40,862 nt of DNA. Source: Chara braunii. Its lineage: Eukaryota; Streptophyta; Charophyceae; Charales; Characeae. The translations under genes and the position numbers were made by a program. Location of the stretch: assembly GCA_003427395.1 (NCBI GenBank), contig BFEA01000071.1, positions 3,737,754-3,778,615 of the forward strand. The letters are read 5' to 3'. This document shows, piece after piece, positions 30,413 to 40,805 of this stretch. The notes under the pieces were generated by a model. The model was not told the DNA's origin. It worked only from the letters and a program-made list of their open reading frames with translations, and did not search any database. How positions within the stretch are numbered: the first letter of the stretch is position 1; the number at the start of each line of letters is the position of its first letter.

Positions 30413-30898
30413 TTGGTGGGCAGCAGAAATCTGCATCGCCGCTGGAATGAAAAGCATTCAGACTGGGAGGTGGCAATGCACCAATCTCTCCAGCTGGTCA
30501 CAGTTCCGGTCAATGCCTGTGAGAGCAAGAACCTTCAGAACCTTCAGAACCTCATTGGGGAAGGAGTGCCATCTCGGGCATACGTACTGGGGGATAGAAG
30601 GGAAGAATCTATGGAAATAGGGGACGGAGGAGGCGACGAATCAGCAGCGGACTTTAGACCACTGCTCATACATATGCAGGCAAAATCCGAACTCAGGGAG
30701 GGACTGATATGGATGCCTTGGCAGGTGGTGGAAACCATTCCCTATGGCCTACTGGGGTGTGATGTCGCAGCAGAATGGGTGGCCCGGTGTGCAGCAGTGG
30801 CGATTAAGGTGGACACATTCGCTTGGAAGCCTGAATTCTTAGAAAAAAGAATATCCTTGGTGTCTACGATAGTGGAAACAACTGTACAGGGTACATAA
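30413..30898 (+). pseudogene. LINE ORF1 C-terminal module (copy 2)
   Basis: The protein has RNLHRRWNEKHSDWEVAMHQ, then DFRPLLIHM, then LIWMPWQVVETIPYGLL, and ends at a TAA (30896-30898). It aligns with the end of the ORF1 region of copy 1 (7497-8060) with spaced identities rather than long runs, which indicates protein-level conservation. The zinc knuckle part is absent because the copy is truncated. The start is the truncation point, not a real initiation codon. Function unknown. Confidence 0.7.
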
Positions 30899-30945
30899 AC
30901 CTAGGGGGCAGTCAGGGAGTAACATGAGGCAAGCATAGGGAGCTC

Positions 30946-33900
30946 ATGGAGGAAGGGGGAACAGGCAGACCAAGGAAGAGGCCAAGGACAGATCAGGGGA
31001 ACCTCATGCAGCCAGCGATTAAGATTACTTCATGGAATATAAATGGGATGGTAGGGGTTTTGGAAAACCAAGATAAATGGCAGAATGTATTAAATTACAC
31101 GGCTGGTTTACCTCCTCTCCACCGGACTTTATTTGTTTACAAGAAACTCACCTCGAGGAAACAACAGATCATCAGAAAATAAAGAACAAGGTAATGCAGA
31201 GGCTTCAAAGGGTAAAGGAGGCTTGGTGGGCACCGACGGTCAGCCACCATTCTACAGGGGTGGTTATAATCCAAAATAAAAGATCAGCTGCGGCAGGCAA
31301 CATACACATCACTAACGTGTCGGTGGATGAGATGGAAGGGAGATGGGTAAAAGTCAACTTCGAGCTTCATGAGGAACCTTATACGTTGATATCAGTTTAC
31401 AGTCCTAATACATTTCAACAGAGGGTAGAGTTTATAGACCGTTTCCAGGGAATATTGGAGGAGGACAGACATTTGATATTAGCAGGAGATTGGAACGTCG
31501 CATTGGACCCTGCCTTAGATAGATTATCACCAGGAGGCAGGAGTTGGGATGAGGGCCTGTCTGAGGAGGCCTTGCCGGTTCATAGGTTGATGACTAGTAC
31601 AGACCTTCTTGATCCTTACAGACTGTATTTCCCAGAGGAAAGGCAATTCACATACTTGAAGAGGAATCGCAGCCAACATGTATCGGCGTCAAGAATAGAT
31701 TACTTCCTAACAACGCCGGGTATAGTAGGAATGATACAGTCTGTAAGTATAGGGAATTTGCCATACGGGACGGGATTAGATCACAAGCCTATTCACCTGG
31801 ACCTTGTAACAGATAAGCAAGTCAAAAGAGGTAAGGGATTTTACAAGCTAAATAACTCACTGTTGAGAACGTAGGAAATGAGGCAGGCGGTGTTTCAGGC
31901 GTGTCAAGAACATAATTCACATACTCAAACCTTCCCCGAACTGCTAATAGCTTTGTCCAAGGCCTCGTCAGGGGTCGCTAGGAGTTTGGCGGCCAGAAGA
32001 AAGGAAAGAGATCTAGAGCTGCAGCAAATAATAAAGCTAGCAGAGTGCAACATCATTAATTTTCCAGGCAACGACGTTTATGAAAGAGCGCTCGAAGCAG
32101 CAAGGGACGAAATGGCTGAATGGCAGCGATGGAAATCAAGGGGACTGCAAATGAGGGCTAGAGTCAGGGAATGGGAGGAGGGAGAACGAATGACTAGATT
32201 CTTCTTCCAAAAAATAAAATCCAGAGGAAGAAATAATCTTATAGCTCAACTCGAAGGAACAGGGGGAGTTACCTCGGACAAAGAAGGTATGCTTCGGGTC
32301 GCCTTTGATTTTTACAGCAATCTATACACGTCAAGGGAGGGGGGATTTCCAAGGCAACAGGTGGTGGAAACACGGGCAAAGTTCCTGAACCATCTGCAGA
32401 CCACGATCTCGCAGCCTCAGGCAGCGAGATTGGACGCTCTGCTAACTCAGGAGGAGTTATGGGAAGCAGTAAAGTCTATGGCCCCAAATAAAACTCCTAG
32501 GAAGGACGGTCTAACCAGAGAATTTTGGTTGGAGTTCTGGCCAATCTTGGGTGAAGAGTACTTGGCCTTCCTAGAGCAAGCGTGGCAGAAGGAGGGAATA
32601 GGTCAGGAGTCAGCTTCAAGAATAGTTACGCTACTATACAAGAAGGGAAGCCCATCACACATACGCAATTATAGACCAATAACCCTTTTAACCCTCACAC
32701 ACAAGATAGTAGCCAAGGCGCTAGCGAATCGCCTAACAACCATTACTGCGAATTGTTTTCATATAGATCAAACGGGATTTATTCCCGGGAGGTTTATTCT
32801 CGATAATGTTATGACACTAACGGAAACAATCCGTTACATCAAAGATAGGAGAATTAACCCTGCCATATTATTCTTCGATTTCGAAAAGGCGTACGATCAA
32901 GTCAGTTGGCCATTCCTGCAGCAATGCATGGAAAAGATGGGAGTCGGTCCGAATTTCAGGAGTGGATAAGGGTCCTTTATAATGATGCACAGGGGCAGGT
33001 TCATATTAATGGCCACCTTTCCCCGACCTACGAGATGTCGAGATCGGTCAGACAAGGGGATCCTCTGGCTACTCCTATATTTTTTTTCATAATGGAAGCA
33101 GTAGCCTCCTTCCCACGAAAGGGCCCATCAATCCAGAGAGTGATAGTTCCACCGGATCAATAAGGCCATATGATACATCTCCCTACGACAATTCTTTTCG
33201 CAGATGATTTAACGGTGCTCATAAGAGTGTCCGACTCCTCGTTTCAAGCCCTAACAAAGGCAATGGACGCTTTTCAACTTGCGTCAGAAATGAAGGTTAA
33301 TTGGCAAAAAACAATGGGGTGGTGGTTCGCTGAACAGGACCAAGAAACCATACCTCTGACTAATAACCCGGAGGGCCTGCAGTGGTTGACAGCTCAGGCA
33401 CCGATTAGATACCAGGGAATTAAAATAATAGGAGGAACGCACCAATCCATGGCAGCGGACCTAATGTCAAAGATTTTGGCAAAATTGGGGCCCTGGTCGG
33501 CAGTGTATACTTCAATATGTGGAAGGGCACTGATACGTAATGCATCTATTTTCTCAATGCTATGGTATGCTGGGTCAATCTGGTCTCCACCAAAAGCTTC
33601 GGCAGTCCTATTGAGAAGAAGAGCGGCGGCGTATCTATGGACAGCGAAAGCAAACAACACCCGCTTCATATATAAGTAGCATGGAAATATGTAACTAGAC
33701 CCAAGCAGCAGGGGGGTCTAGGTGTGCTAGATCCGGACATCCAACTTAAAGCACTTCAAACCAAGTGGGTAGTCAAGCTAATTGCCCAACCAAGGTTATC
33801 ATGGACCCCAGTGGTACTGGAGAGGATTCGACAAATAGCAAAATATAAAACGCCAAGTAACATTCCAGGACAGTTTTGGATTATGTGTGGCAATTGGGCA

Positions 33901-35370
33901 AACGTAGGCACCAGGGAAGGGAGTGATATGGAACAAGAGGAGGCAACTCGGAATTCTTCTTATTGGATGCAACTCATTAAGCTCTGGAAGGAGATCTTCC
34001 CAGCAAAGGTAAGAGAACCAACCACAAGGGAGGAAGTTCTCAGATAACCTTTATTCTGCAATACGGGCATTAAAGACGGATAGGGAAAACCATTGATGCT
34101 CGCGGCGACGGATACGAAGTGGGGAAGGTGGTTGGAGCACGGGGTGTGGAAGGTCAAACATCTTTGGATAGAGGGAGAGAGGAGGTGGAAAACGGTCTCA
34201 GAAATAAAGACGCAACTGAAAGGAAGTCACAAATTATCAGAAAACCTGGGAATTGTCTTGGGAGCCATACCGCAAGCATGGAAACAGCTGCTGCAGTCAA
34301 GGACACAGTGGGGGCTGGGAGATTGGGCCACGTGGGAAGACGACGAAGAACCTAAGGAGGTCTTCATGATCTGGGGACTACAGCCTTCCAGACCGGATTG
34401 ACTAATAGCGGATAAGTATGACATCCTCCATCCAGCCATCACCACGTCTAAATTGGATAGCGAGTCCAAAATACAGTTACTCGTTCTGAAAAACTACTTG
34501 CGGAAGGTGAGGGTGGTGGAGACGGAGGAATTCACGGTATACAACTCGGCAGTGCCAATTGCGGATTTGGAAGTGGACCCGGCGGAATGGGCATGGAACA
34601 TCAGAAGTGGTCGAACAGGAGCGTCTAGGAGAATAAACATTTTGCACTACACCACGAGAATAGGTTATAGATTGAGGAGCCCATCTTTCTCCATGACACC
34701 CACGCTGCTCAAGAGATGGGAGAAGAGGGTAGGGGTCCCCAGAGGACAGCTGTCAAGCATTCCTTGGGCAAACATAGGAGCGATAAGGTTGGGACCAATC
34801 AGGAGTATGCAATGGCTAATAGCACACGTAGCACTCCCAGTGAACGTATGGGTCAACGAAAGAAGAAGCCACAGACAGAGAAGTGAGGAGAGTGAGATAT
34901 GCAGGGTATGTCAGGAAGGAATACCAGAAACAATGCAGCATTGCCTAATAGAATGCGTAGAGGCATCTGTGATGTGGGACGAAGCCAGGGGTATCTGGGG
35001 CCAAGTAGCCTGGATTGCCTTCCCAGATTCGAAGTTATCTTTATTGCTGGGAGTGCGGGGTCCCAAGCAGCGGCAGCCTTTTCAGAAACATATGTTCCAG
35101 CTGATACGCCAGTACTGTCTCTGGACTATTTGGAAGCGTCGATGCCAAGCCACACTGGACGGTACATTAATGCATAAACACGAGGCAAAGGAGATCCTCC
35201 TCACACTGCTCGAAACTCATCTCAAGGCTCAGTGGAAAGTAGTGAAGAATCAAGTACGTCAGCAGCCCGAGCAAAAGGAAGCCATCATGAAACGCTTGGG
35301 CAGTAGCAACTATTCAAGGACCACATCTGATTTTCAAATGGAGAGAGGGGTGAAGAGGAAGCGAGGGTAA
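30946..35370 (+). pseudogene. LINE ORF2: endonuclease, RT, zf-RVT (copy 2)
   Basis: Starts ATG at 30946 (MEEGG), 47 bp after ORF1. The endonuclease shows ITSWNINGM, a frameshift near 31100, then CLQETHLEE, LAGDWNVALDP, ASRIDYFL and LDHKPIHL. A single TAG at 31872 separates it from the in-frame RT, which has KDGLTREF (the usual PG before it is changed), IRNYRPITLL, DQTGFIPGRFILDN, ILFFDFEKAYDQV, a frameshift near 32950, VRQGDPLATP, a TAA at 33161, and FADD at 33197-33208. Further breaks lie at 33680, 34045 and 34399. The zf-RVT CRVCQEG..HCLIEC is at about 34899-34957. The protein ends in a basic KRKRG tail. Confidence 0.92.
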
Positions 35371-36104
35371 ACGGGGAGGCAGAATAGAAAGGACAGATCA
35401 GAGATATTGGTCAAAGGACACCGGATGAGGGTTTAGGGTTTAGGGTTCTAGTGACACTTTTTAAGGGAATTGAAAAATGGGTAGGACACTCAAGGAGAAC
35501 AGTCAAGGGCCTAGAAAAGTAGCCGCACAACCCAGCATAGGAGGGGATTCCAAGAGTCCCAAAGGCGTTGGTAATGGTTACCGGATGAGGATTTAGGGTT
35601 TTACAGTTTTACTTTAAAAAAAAAAGAAAAAAAAAAAGGAGCAGATCTCTTTTACCGCAAATGCGGTCTAGAAAATCTGTGTTCTAATCAAGATACGAAT
35701 ATGTTATTTGTTAGAACAGGGTAGAGATGGGTAGAAAGTACTAGAAATATATCTAGCAAACTTTTAGATGCCAGCCCTGGACATCAGCTCTAGCATTCAG
35801 GTTCATCCGACAGCACTCAGCTGAGAGGAGCTAGGAGCCAGGCGGCTCAGAGAATCAGAAGGTAGAAGATACAGGCTAACTTAGGCAGGGGTGAGGGGTG
35901 GTACATCCTTCCCTAGGGAAGTAATCAATGCCGTCCACTCGGGCCTTTCAACCATAATGGGGAGGAGCGTGCGTGTGTCTTTATTGTATCCATATTTGAC
36001 TTGCCGGGGGAATAGGAACCGCACTGTTGCTCCCCAGAATGGCAGGAGCCAGAACCGAGAGGTTCTGTTTTTTTTTTTCAAAAAAAAAAAAAAAAAAAAA
36101 AAAA
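35371..36104 (+). other. LINE copy 2 3' UTR with TTTAGGG motifs and poly-A
   Basis: Two direct repeats of ACCGGATGAGG, about 160 bp apart, each run straight into a telomere-like stretch: GTTTAGGGTTTAGGGTT at 35430-35446 and ATTTAGGGTTTTA at 35591-35603. After an A-rich run at 35616-35638 and 240 bp of ordinary sequence, the conserved tail begins near 35880. It shares GTAATCAATGC, CTTGCCGG..GGAATAGGAACC and TGCTCCCCAGAATGG with copy 1. Poly(A) is at 36080-36104. Confidence 0.8.
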
Positions 36105-36197
36105 GGAACCGGACTGACGCTTCCCAGAATGGATATGGAGCCAAGACCAGAAGGACATGTTTTTTCTCAAAAAAGAAAAGAAAAGAAAAGAAAAGAA
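36105..36197 (+). mobile_element. Second truncated LINE tail, head-to-tail
   Basis: Starts abruptly at GGAACCGGACTGACGCTTCC, the same point of the tail as 36015 in the preceding copy. It continues in register through CAGAATGG, GGAGCCA and a T-run to its own A-rich tail (AAAAGAAAAG repeats, 36168-36197). It is therefore a very short 5'-truncated copy of the same LINE placed directly after the poly(A) of copy 2, same orientation. Confidence 0.85.
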
Positions 36198-38025
36198 GTA
36201 TTTTTCTCTCTGTTTAAGTCTGTTATGGTTTCTTTGGCTTAATTCCTCTCCTTTTTTCCCAACTGGGGGTTGGATCGCAAACGAGGGTGTCATGCACGTT
36301 TGTCAGCGAAGGCTGTTAACCACGTAAAGCTGCAGTGGGTGGCGAAGGGGTGAGTGGTGGCGAGGGATGAGGAGGTACATGCTTGGTTGTTATGTTCGGT
36401 TTCTTTTTCCTTTTTTCGTTTGTGTTATTTTCCCTTCTTTGTACTGGAGGGGGCTGATTCTATCAGCAGTGGACTGTGCGGATTTAAGGTATGTGAACCT
36501 ATAATGAGAGGGGCTTCTTTACACTAATCAGAGGAGCGTTAGGTATGTGGTGTGATGGGATGAACCTGAGTCCATGGCCGTAGCTCGACGTGTTGAAGGA
36601 CATCAGCATGAATGGCGGGGTTGGTGATTGGACAGCAAGGCAGGCGGGGCAGGAGGGCAGGAGGGCGGGAGGGGGGTATAGTGGCGGGGGGTATCAAGGT
36701 GGGGGAGGGGGGGTATAGAGGTTTGGGGTGAGGTGTTGAGTGGGGAATGTGAATGCTGCAGGGAAGGGGGAGGGGGGGAGGTGATGGACTGGGTCTTGGG
36801 AGGGAGAACCGGGATGGGGTGGGGTGTCAGTGGAGTGGGAGGCACTTAGGGGGAGGTGTGTGTCGTTTGGAGGCGAGGTAATCGGTCGAAAGGATCAAGT
36901 GGTTGACGTCAGTTCGCGACGGTGGGATCTTGGAGGGGTCTCACCGTTAGATCTTGATTGAGGAACAGTGTCGAGTGTGGAGGCGCCTTGGAGCAGAAAG
37001 GTCTTCAGCACCTGCAGTACCTCTGTCGAGCGGCTAACGGGCAGCTACCTTCCGGGGAGTCTACCCATCACCTTCGAGGGGTGTCTTGAGTAGCTGTGCC
37101 AATGGCGCGCGTAGGGCGCGCTGGGCGGCAAGGCTGCTGTTCTCCCGTGGAAGGCTGCTTCACTCCAATGGAGATCGCATCGGGCAGCTGAACCTGTCCA
37201 GTTTGGAAGGCCGACTATTTGCCTGTGAAGGCTGTTACCCTCTTGTGAAAATAGCACGCTAGGGCACGCTGGGCCGCAAGACTGCTTCTATCCCGTTCAG
37301 GTGGCACAGGCAGGGCGCGGGCGTGATGGGGGCGTCTTTCTTCACCTTTTCCTTGGGCGATGGCGAGAGTAGCCGCCTTACGTCGAAATTCGAAGCTGGG
37401 CCGGCGCAGCCTGGTCATGGCTGGGCGGGAAACTGGCGGGTGCAAATTCACCTGCATGTCAGCCCGAAGACCTAGGCCGGGCGCTAGTGCAACTTAGCGC
37501 AGCGCTGCGTTAACGCGACAACCGACAGGGTGCTTGTGTTGTCAGGATGCCTGAGTGTTTGAGTGTGTGTGTGACCCGCCAGGGTGCTTGTGTGCTTGTG
37601 AGGCCCTCGAACCTGAGGGTTGCAGCGGGGGAAAACGCCCAAGTGGTGGGCAAGTAGTACTTTTCCTTCCTCTAAATGAGAAGGTTCAATGAACTTCTCA
37701 CAGCACCCCCAGTGGCGAACTGCCAAAATCACCACGATCCAAATACTTCACCAGACCATTCAATTAGCAGGAGCGGCAGGTGGTATGTACAAACGGTAGG
37801 GTTGTAATCAGCGTGAGCTGATTACTCATGCTTACTGGGCAAACAATCTTCTTTTCGTTTGTGCAGTATTGCTTCCATGATATTAGCTAGGAGCATTAGC
37901 CGCAATGGCTCAAGACAATGCCAAAAAACTTTAGCTTATAGAAAATCGAAACTTGGCCTCTGCGATTGTTCAGAAAGGCGACATTGGGCGTGCTTCCCAG
38001 CTTCTGCTTGAGAACAGACACAGAC
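36198..38025. other. Intronic, no gene recognised; G-rich simple sequence
   Basis: 36640-36850 is strongly G-rich (GGGAGGGGGG-type words) and could form G-quadruplexes. 37090-37300 has two related blocks (AGGGCGCGCTGGGCGGCAAG and AGGGCACGCTGGGCCGCAAG). 37540-37600 has two copies of an AGGGTGCTTGTGT word. No coding evidence. Confidence 0.45.
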
Positions 38026-38075
38026 AGTATAGGGGATGCTGGACCCAGTTTCCACCAATCAACCGAAGCTGGGTA
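38026..38075 (+). repeat. Family B fragment
   Basis: ATAGGGGATGCTGGACCCAG at about 38028-38047 matches the reverse complement of the family B core at 26667-26686, followed by a CCACC block shared with it. Short and tail-less. Confidence 0.45.
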
Positions 38076-38277
38076 AAGGGCCCAGTAATTCCTGGTTCAA
38101 TTATGAGGTCCCCGTCCTCGTCTTTTCATTGATTGTAATAAAACCTCGCATTCCTTTGAAAGAAAAAAAGAAAAACGGAGGATAGGAAACTTCACCTCTG
38201 ATTTTGTCTTGGAATCTGACCGCCTTCTCTTTTGCTTTATTCTGTGGTTGTTTGTTTCTGCTCAAGCCCTTGCGCAG

Positions 38278-38346
38278 GTCAGGAGGAATGATAGTGAGTG
38301 TGTCAGTGCTAGCAGTGATGGTTCATGCATCATTTGGGATCTAACG
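38278..38346 (+). CDS. CFAP52: CFAP52/WDR16-like WD40 protein, next internal exon
   Basis: After a long pyrimidine tract and GCGCAG the exon reads VRRNDSECVSASSDGSCIIW followed by DLT. This completes the WD repeat begun in the exon at 28742: the SSDGSCIIWDL is the GH-to-WD core. The acceptor is clear. The donor is uncertain, either GTCGGT at 38347 or GTGCTT at 38351, so the end may be 38350. No further exon is visible downstream, so the next intron runs past the window end (at least 2.5 kb). The protein would act in motile cilia or flagella, consistent with an alga or bryophyte-like plant with swimming sperm. Confidence 0.8.
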
Positions 38347-39088
38347 GTCGGTGCTTATCCTTATCCTTACTTCATTTCTTTTTCGTGACGTTAAAAGAAT
38401 GGGTGGCTTGATTGATTCCCCTCCTCCACTCCTTTTAGCTTGCTCCTCCCCCCCCTCTATGTTTGAGAGGGCCGATGTACTGCATAACCTTGAGATCAAA
38501 TAGAATTATAAAACCTTAGTAGTTATTGGACCCTTCAGGGCCTGTGTTTTGTCTTTTTTTCTTCTAAAGAGAGAAGATGTTTGAAAAACACCACAGCCTC
38601 GAAGCTACAGACAGCTTCGCTCCATATGCAATGTTATGGCTGCTGCTCTATCCAATGGTACAGGGACATTAAGGCCCCTGGCCTTTGAGTCCTACCTATC
38701 TTTTGACCCTTTGCAGTCAAACCAATCAATCAATCAAAATGACTTTCAAGTTTCCACTAAAAGGCCAGAGGTCTTGCATCAGTCTTCGTGAAAAACTACT
38801 TACTGCTTCAAGACTGTGAGCCCAGTGCAAAAGACCTGCTTTTTCTTGACGGGCGTTAGTCTCTGACCTCATTGTGTCCAGCTTATTGCATACAATGGAT
38901 TCGAACTCATTATGTGCTAGTCAACAGTTACATGTGTGTATCATCCAGGCACATGGCCTAGGTTACAGTTGTGGACTATTTACCAGCAGGTCTCTTACTT
39001 TTCTCTTTTTTGAAGTTTTTTCTCTTTAAGAGGCTATAAGTTGGCTAGCCCCTAACCTTACTGTATCAAGATATTAGCATGAATCTAA
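38347..39088. other. Downstream intronic sequence, nothing recognised
   Basis: AT-rich DNA with a CCCCCCCC run near 38450. A GGATTCGAACTC at about 38898-38909 resembles a T-arm of a decayed tRNA-like sequence on the minus strand. No exon seen. Confidence 0.45.
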
Positions 39089-39097
39089 TGATAGTAA

Positions 39098-39780
39098 ACA
39101 AGCGGGGATCCCCGGGGTGTATGCCAGGGTTGACGAACGACCACCGGACCCCTGCGTGGGGATCCCCGACCCCTGGGCACCGGGGGTCCAGGGGTCCGCA
39201 GGAGTGCAAAATTCGGGATTTTCTTTTTGCCTTCCCCGCACTCCCTGTGAGGAACTGTGTGGGGAACCCTTTTTTTCTCTTCAAAATGGGCTCTCTGAGG
39301 GGCCGGAAAAACTCCGTAATCGGGTGCCCCCACAGAGTCGCGGACCCCTGGTGTGCTGACCCCTGGACCCCTGGACCCCTGGACCCCCAGACCCCTTGAC
39401 CCCTGGACCCCTGGACCCCTGGACACCTGGACACCTGGACCCCAGCATCCATTCCCACACCCACCCCCGTGCAGGGATCCCGACCCCCGCGCCCAACCCC
39501 ATGCCCACCGCCAACCCCGCGCCCACCTCCGCACCCGCCCCGACCCCTGCGCCTGACCCCCGTCCTCAACCATCCCCACCCCCACTTCCAGGGGCAAGGG
39601 GGGGAGGTTCCCGGGGGGCCGGTCTGGGGTGGGGGGTGGCTTTTTATCCCATAGGGTGAGCGTCGTCGCTGCACATTTTTTTATTTTATTTTATTTTATT
39701 TTATTTTGGGGGGGGGGTCCGTTGGGGTTGCCCACCCCCAGACCCCCAGACCCCCAGACCCCCGCAGGGGTGGACAACCC
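39098..39780. mobile_element. GC-rich insertion flanked by 9-bp duplication
   Basis: TGATAGTAA occurs at 39089-39097 and again at 39781-39789, exactly where the composition switches from AT-rich to GC-rich and back. The interior has GGGGATCCCC twice (39105, 39158), a 10-bp minisatellite of GACCCCTGGA words (39345-39445), C-rich sequence (39470-39600), (ATTTT)n (39680-39708) and CAGACCCC repeats (39738-39765). The right end CAACCCTG and an inner left CAGGGTTG (39125) are inverted. No coding sequence recognised. The 8-9-bp duplication would fit a hAT-type or LTR-type integrase, but the class is unresolved. Confidence 0.6.
39345..39445. repeat. 10-bp GACCCCTGGA minisatellite
   Basis: Tandem ten-base words with few substitutions, inside the GC-rich insertion. 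Frames through it on both strands (proline-rich or glycine-rich) are artefacts. Confidence 0.9.
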
Positions 39781-39789
39781 TGATAGTAA

Positions 39790-40364
39790 TGTCTGTGTCT
39801 TTACAGATCATGTTGGACCAAGAACAAACAATACTTACTTCTGAATATTTCAAGAAGTTTTGATGAAGTTTTGAGAAGTTGTGTCCCGTTTTGAGTGTTG
39901 ACTCTTGACTTCATTACCTCTTGTGCTCGGTGATGCTTTTTTTCCGCAGATATTTGGTGGTGAAAGGATTTCACGCTGTCTGCATGTCCCGAGTCCCGAT
40001 CCCAGAGTCTAGAGTCCCTTTCCGGAGTCCCACCTGCGCCCACTCCCAGTTGGTCCGGGTAGGTCCCAGGCGAGGTCCAAGGAGTCTGGTACGTCCTAGG
40101 TTTCGGAGCATCTTAGGGTCCGGTAGTTAGAAGTCCTAGGCCCGGTACCTGACAAGAAAAATTTGCGGTCCCAAAGTCCACTTTCAAGCAGAGTCCTGTA
40201 ACTTCCGGAACTGGCAAACTGCAGCTGACAGGCCGCATTGACTGTCACCAGTCCGGAGCTGACTTTTTTTTTTTTTTTTTTTTTACGATGCCTATCAGGG
40301 TTGAGACCCTCAATTTCATGATACTTCAAGAGGCTTAAACTCTCAACATACCTGTCATAACAGA
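39790..40364. other. No gene recognised; repeated AGTCC/GGTCC words
   Basis: 39985-40145 contains many AGTCC, GGTCC and GTCCTAGG words, then a T-run at 40264-40284. Possible splice-acceptor-like TTTCCGCAG at 39942-39950, without a recognisable exon after it. Confidence 0.4.
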
Positions 40365-40460
40365 AGCTCTGTTTTTTTTATCTTTTTTTTTCACGTGCTG
40401 GGAACCAGGCCCAGCGTCCCATATGAAATTATAAGCATTGAAATACTGGGATGATGCGCA
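40365..40460 (-). repeat. Family B retroposon 3' end
   Basis: A T-rich run (40372-40391), then CACGTGCTGGGAACC and CCCAGCGTCCCATATG, the same order as in the 29286 copy read on the other strand. Similarity fades by about 40460. Confidence 0.75.
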
Positions 40461-40564
40461 GGTTCACCTGAGAGAATCTGAGAGCAAATCAAGGGATTTT
40501 AGAAAACATGAAAAACCCTGCAGCACTTCTTAGCCGACATTGATTCACTTCAGCGGCTATTTCT

Positions 40565-40802
40565 AGCTGCTACACTGTAGCGGCCAGGGCACTTGTCAAC
40601 TCACATGTTGCGGAAGCTCTGCTGTACTGCTTTTGCGACCATCGTGAAATGGGACAGTCGGGTTAGGCGCTGGAAGCGAAGGGTGAGCGCCATAGCTAGT
40701 GTAGAGGAGGAAGACGAAGGTGGCCATGGCCGCGAGGGGTAGCAAGAAGGCGAAGTAGCAGAGTAGGCAGGTGTATTCAGGAAGGTAGTATGAGCGATTC
40801 AA

Positions 40803-40805
<3 letters not shown>
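40565..40805. repeat. Family C repeat, inverted relative to 16491
   Basis: Reverse complement of the 16491-16682 repeat over several ordered blocks (CTGTAGC, TTGCGGAAGCTCTGCTG, CCATAGCTAGTGTAGAGGAGG, GGCCATGG). A minus-strand frame (40802-40596) reads through it, but only short parts of it are shared with the other copy, so I do not call a gene. Confidence 0.6.

Larger units (their letters stand above)
30413..36104 (+). mobile_element. LINE copy 2, 5'-truncated in ORF1
   Basis: Same family as the minus-strand LINE at 1868-10130. It has the C-terminal part of ORF1, ORF2 with endonuclease, RT and zf-RVT, and a 3' UTR with telomere-like motifs. An internal A-rich run lies at 35616-35638, and the conserved tail (about 35880-36079) ends in poly(A) 36080-36104. 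Truncation within ORF1 is typical of incomplete reverse transcription. It lies in sense orientation inside the CFAP52-like intron. Several frameshifts make it inactive. Confidence 0.9.
28826..38277 (+). other. 9452-bp intron of the CFAP52-like gene
   Basis: Starts GTAATT and ends after a long pyrimidine tract (38223-38270) in GCGCAG. It contains family B sequence, a 523-bp MITE, a sense-oriented LINE with a tandem truncated copy, G-rich simple sequence and unassigned DNA. Intron limits come from the two exons being consecutive in protein order and in phase 0. Confidence 0.75.

Noticed and set aside
39066-39674. Proline- and glycine-rich frames on both strands around 39066-39674
   Set aside because: They are produced by the GACCCCTGGA minisatellite; no domain.
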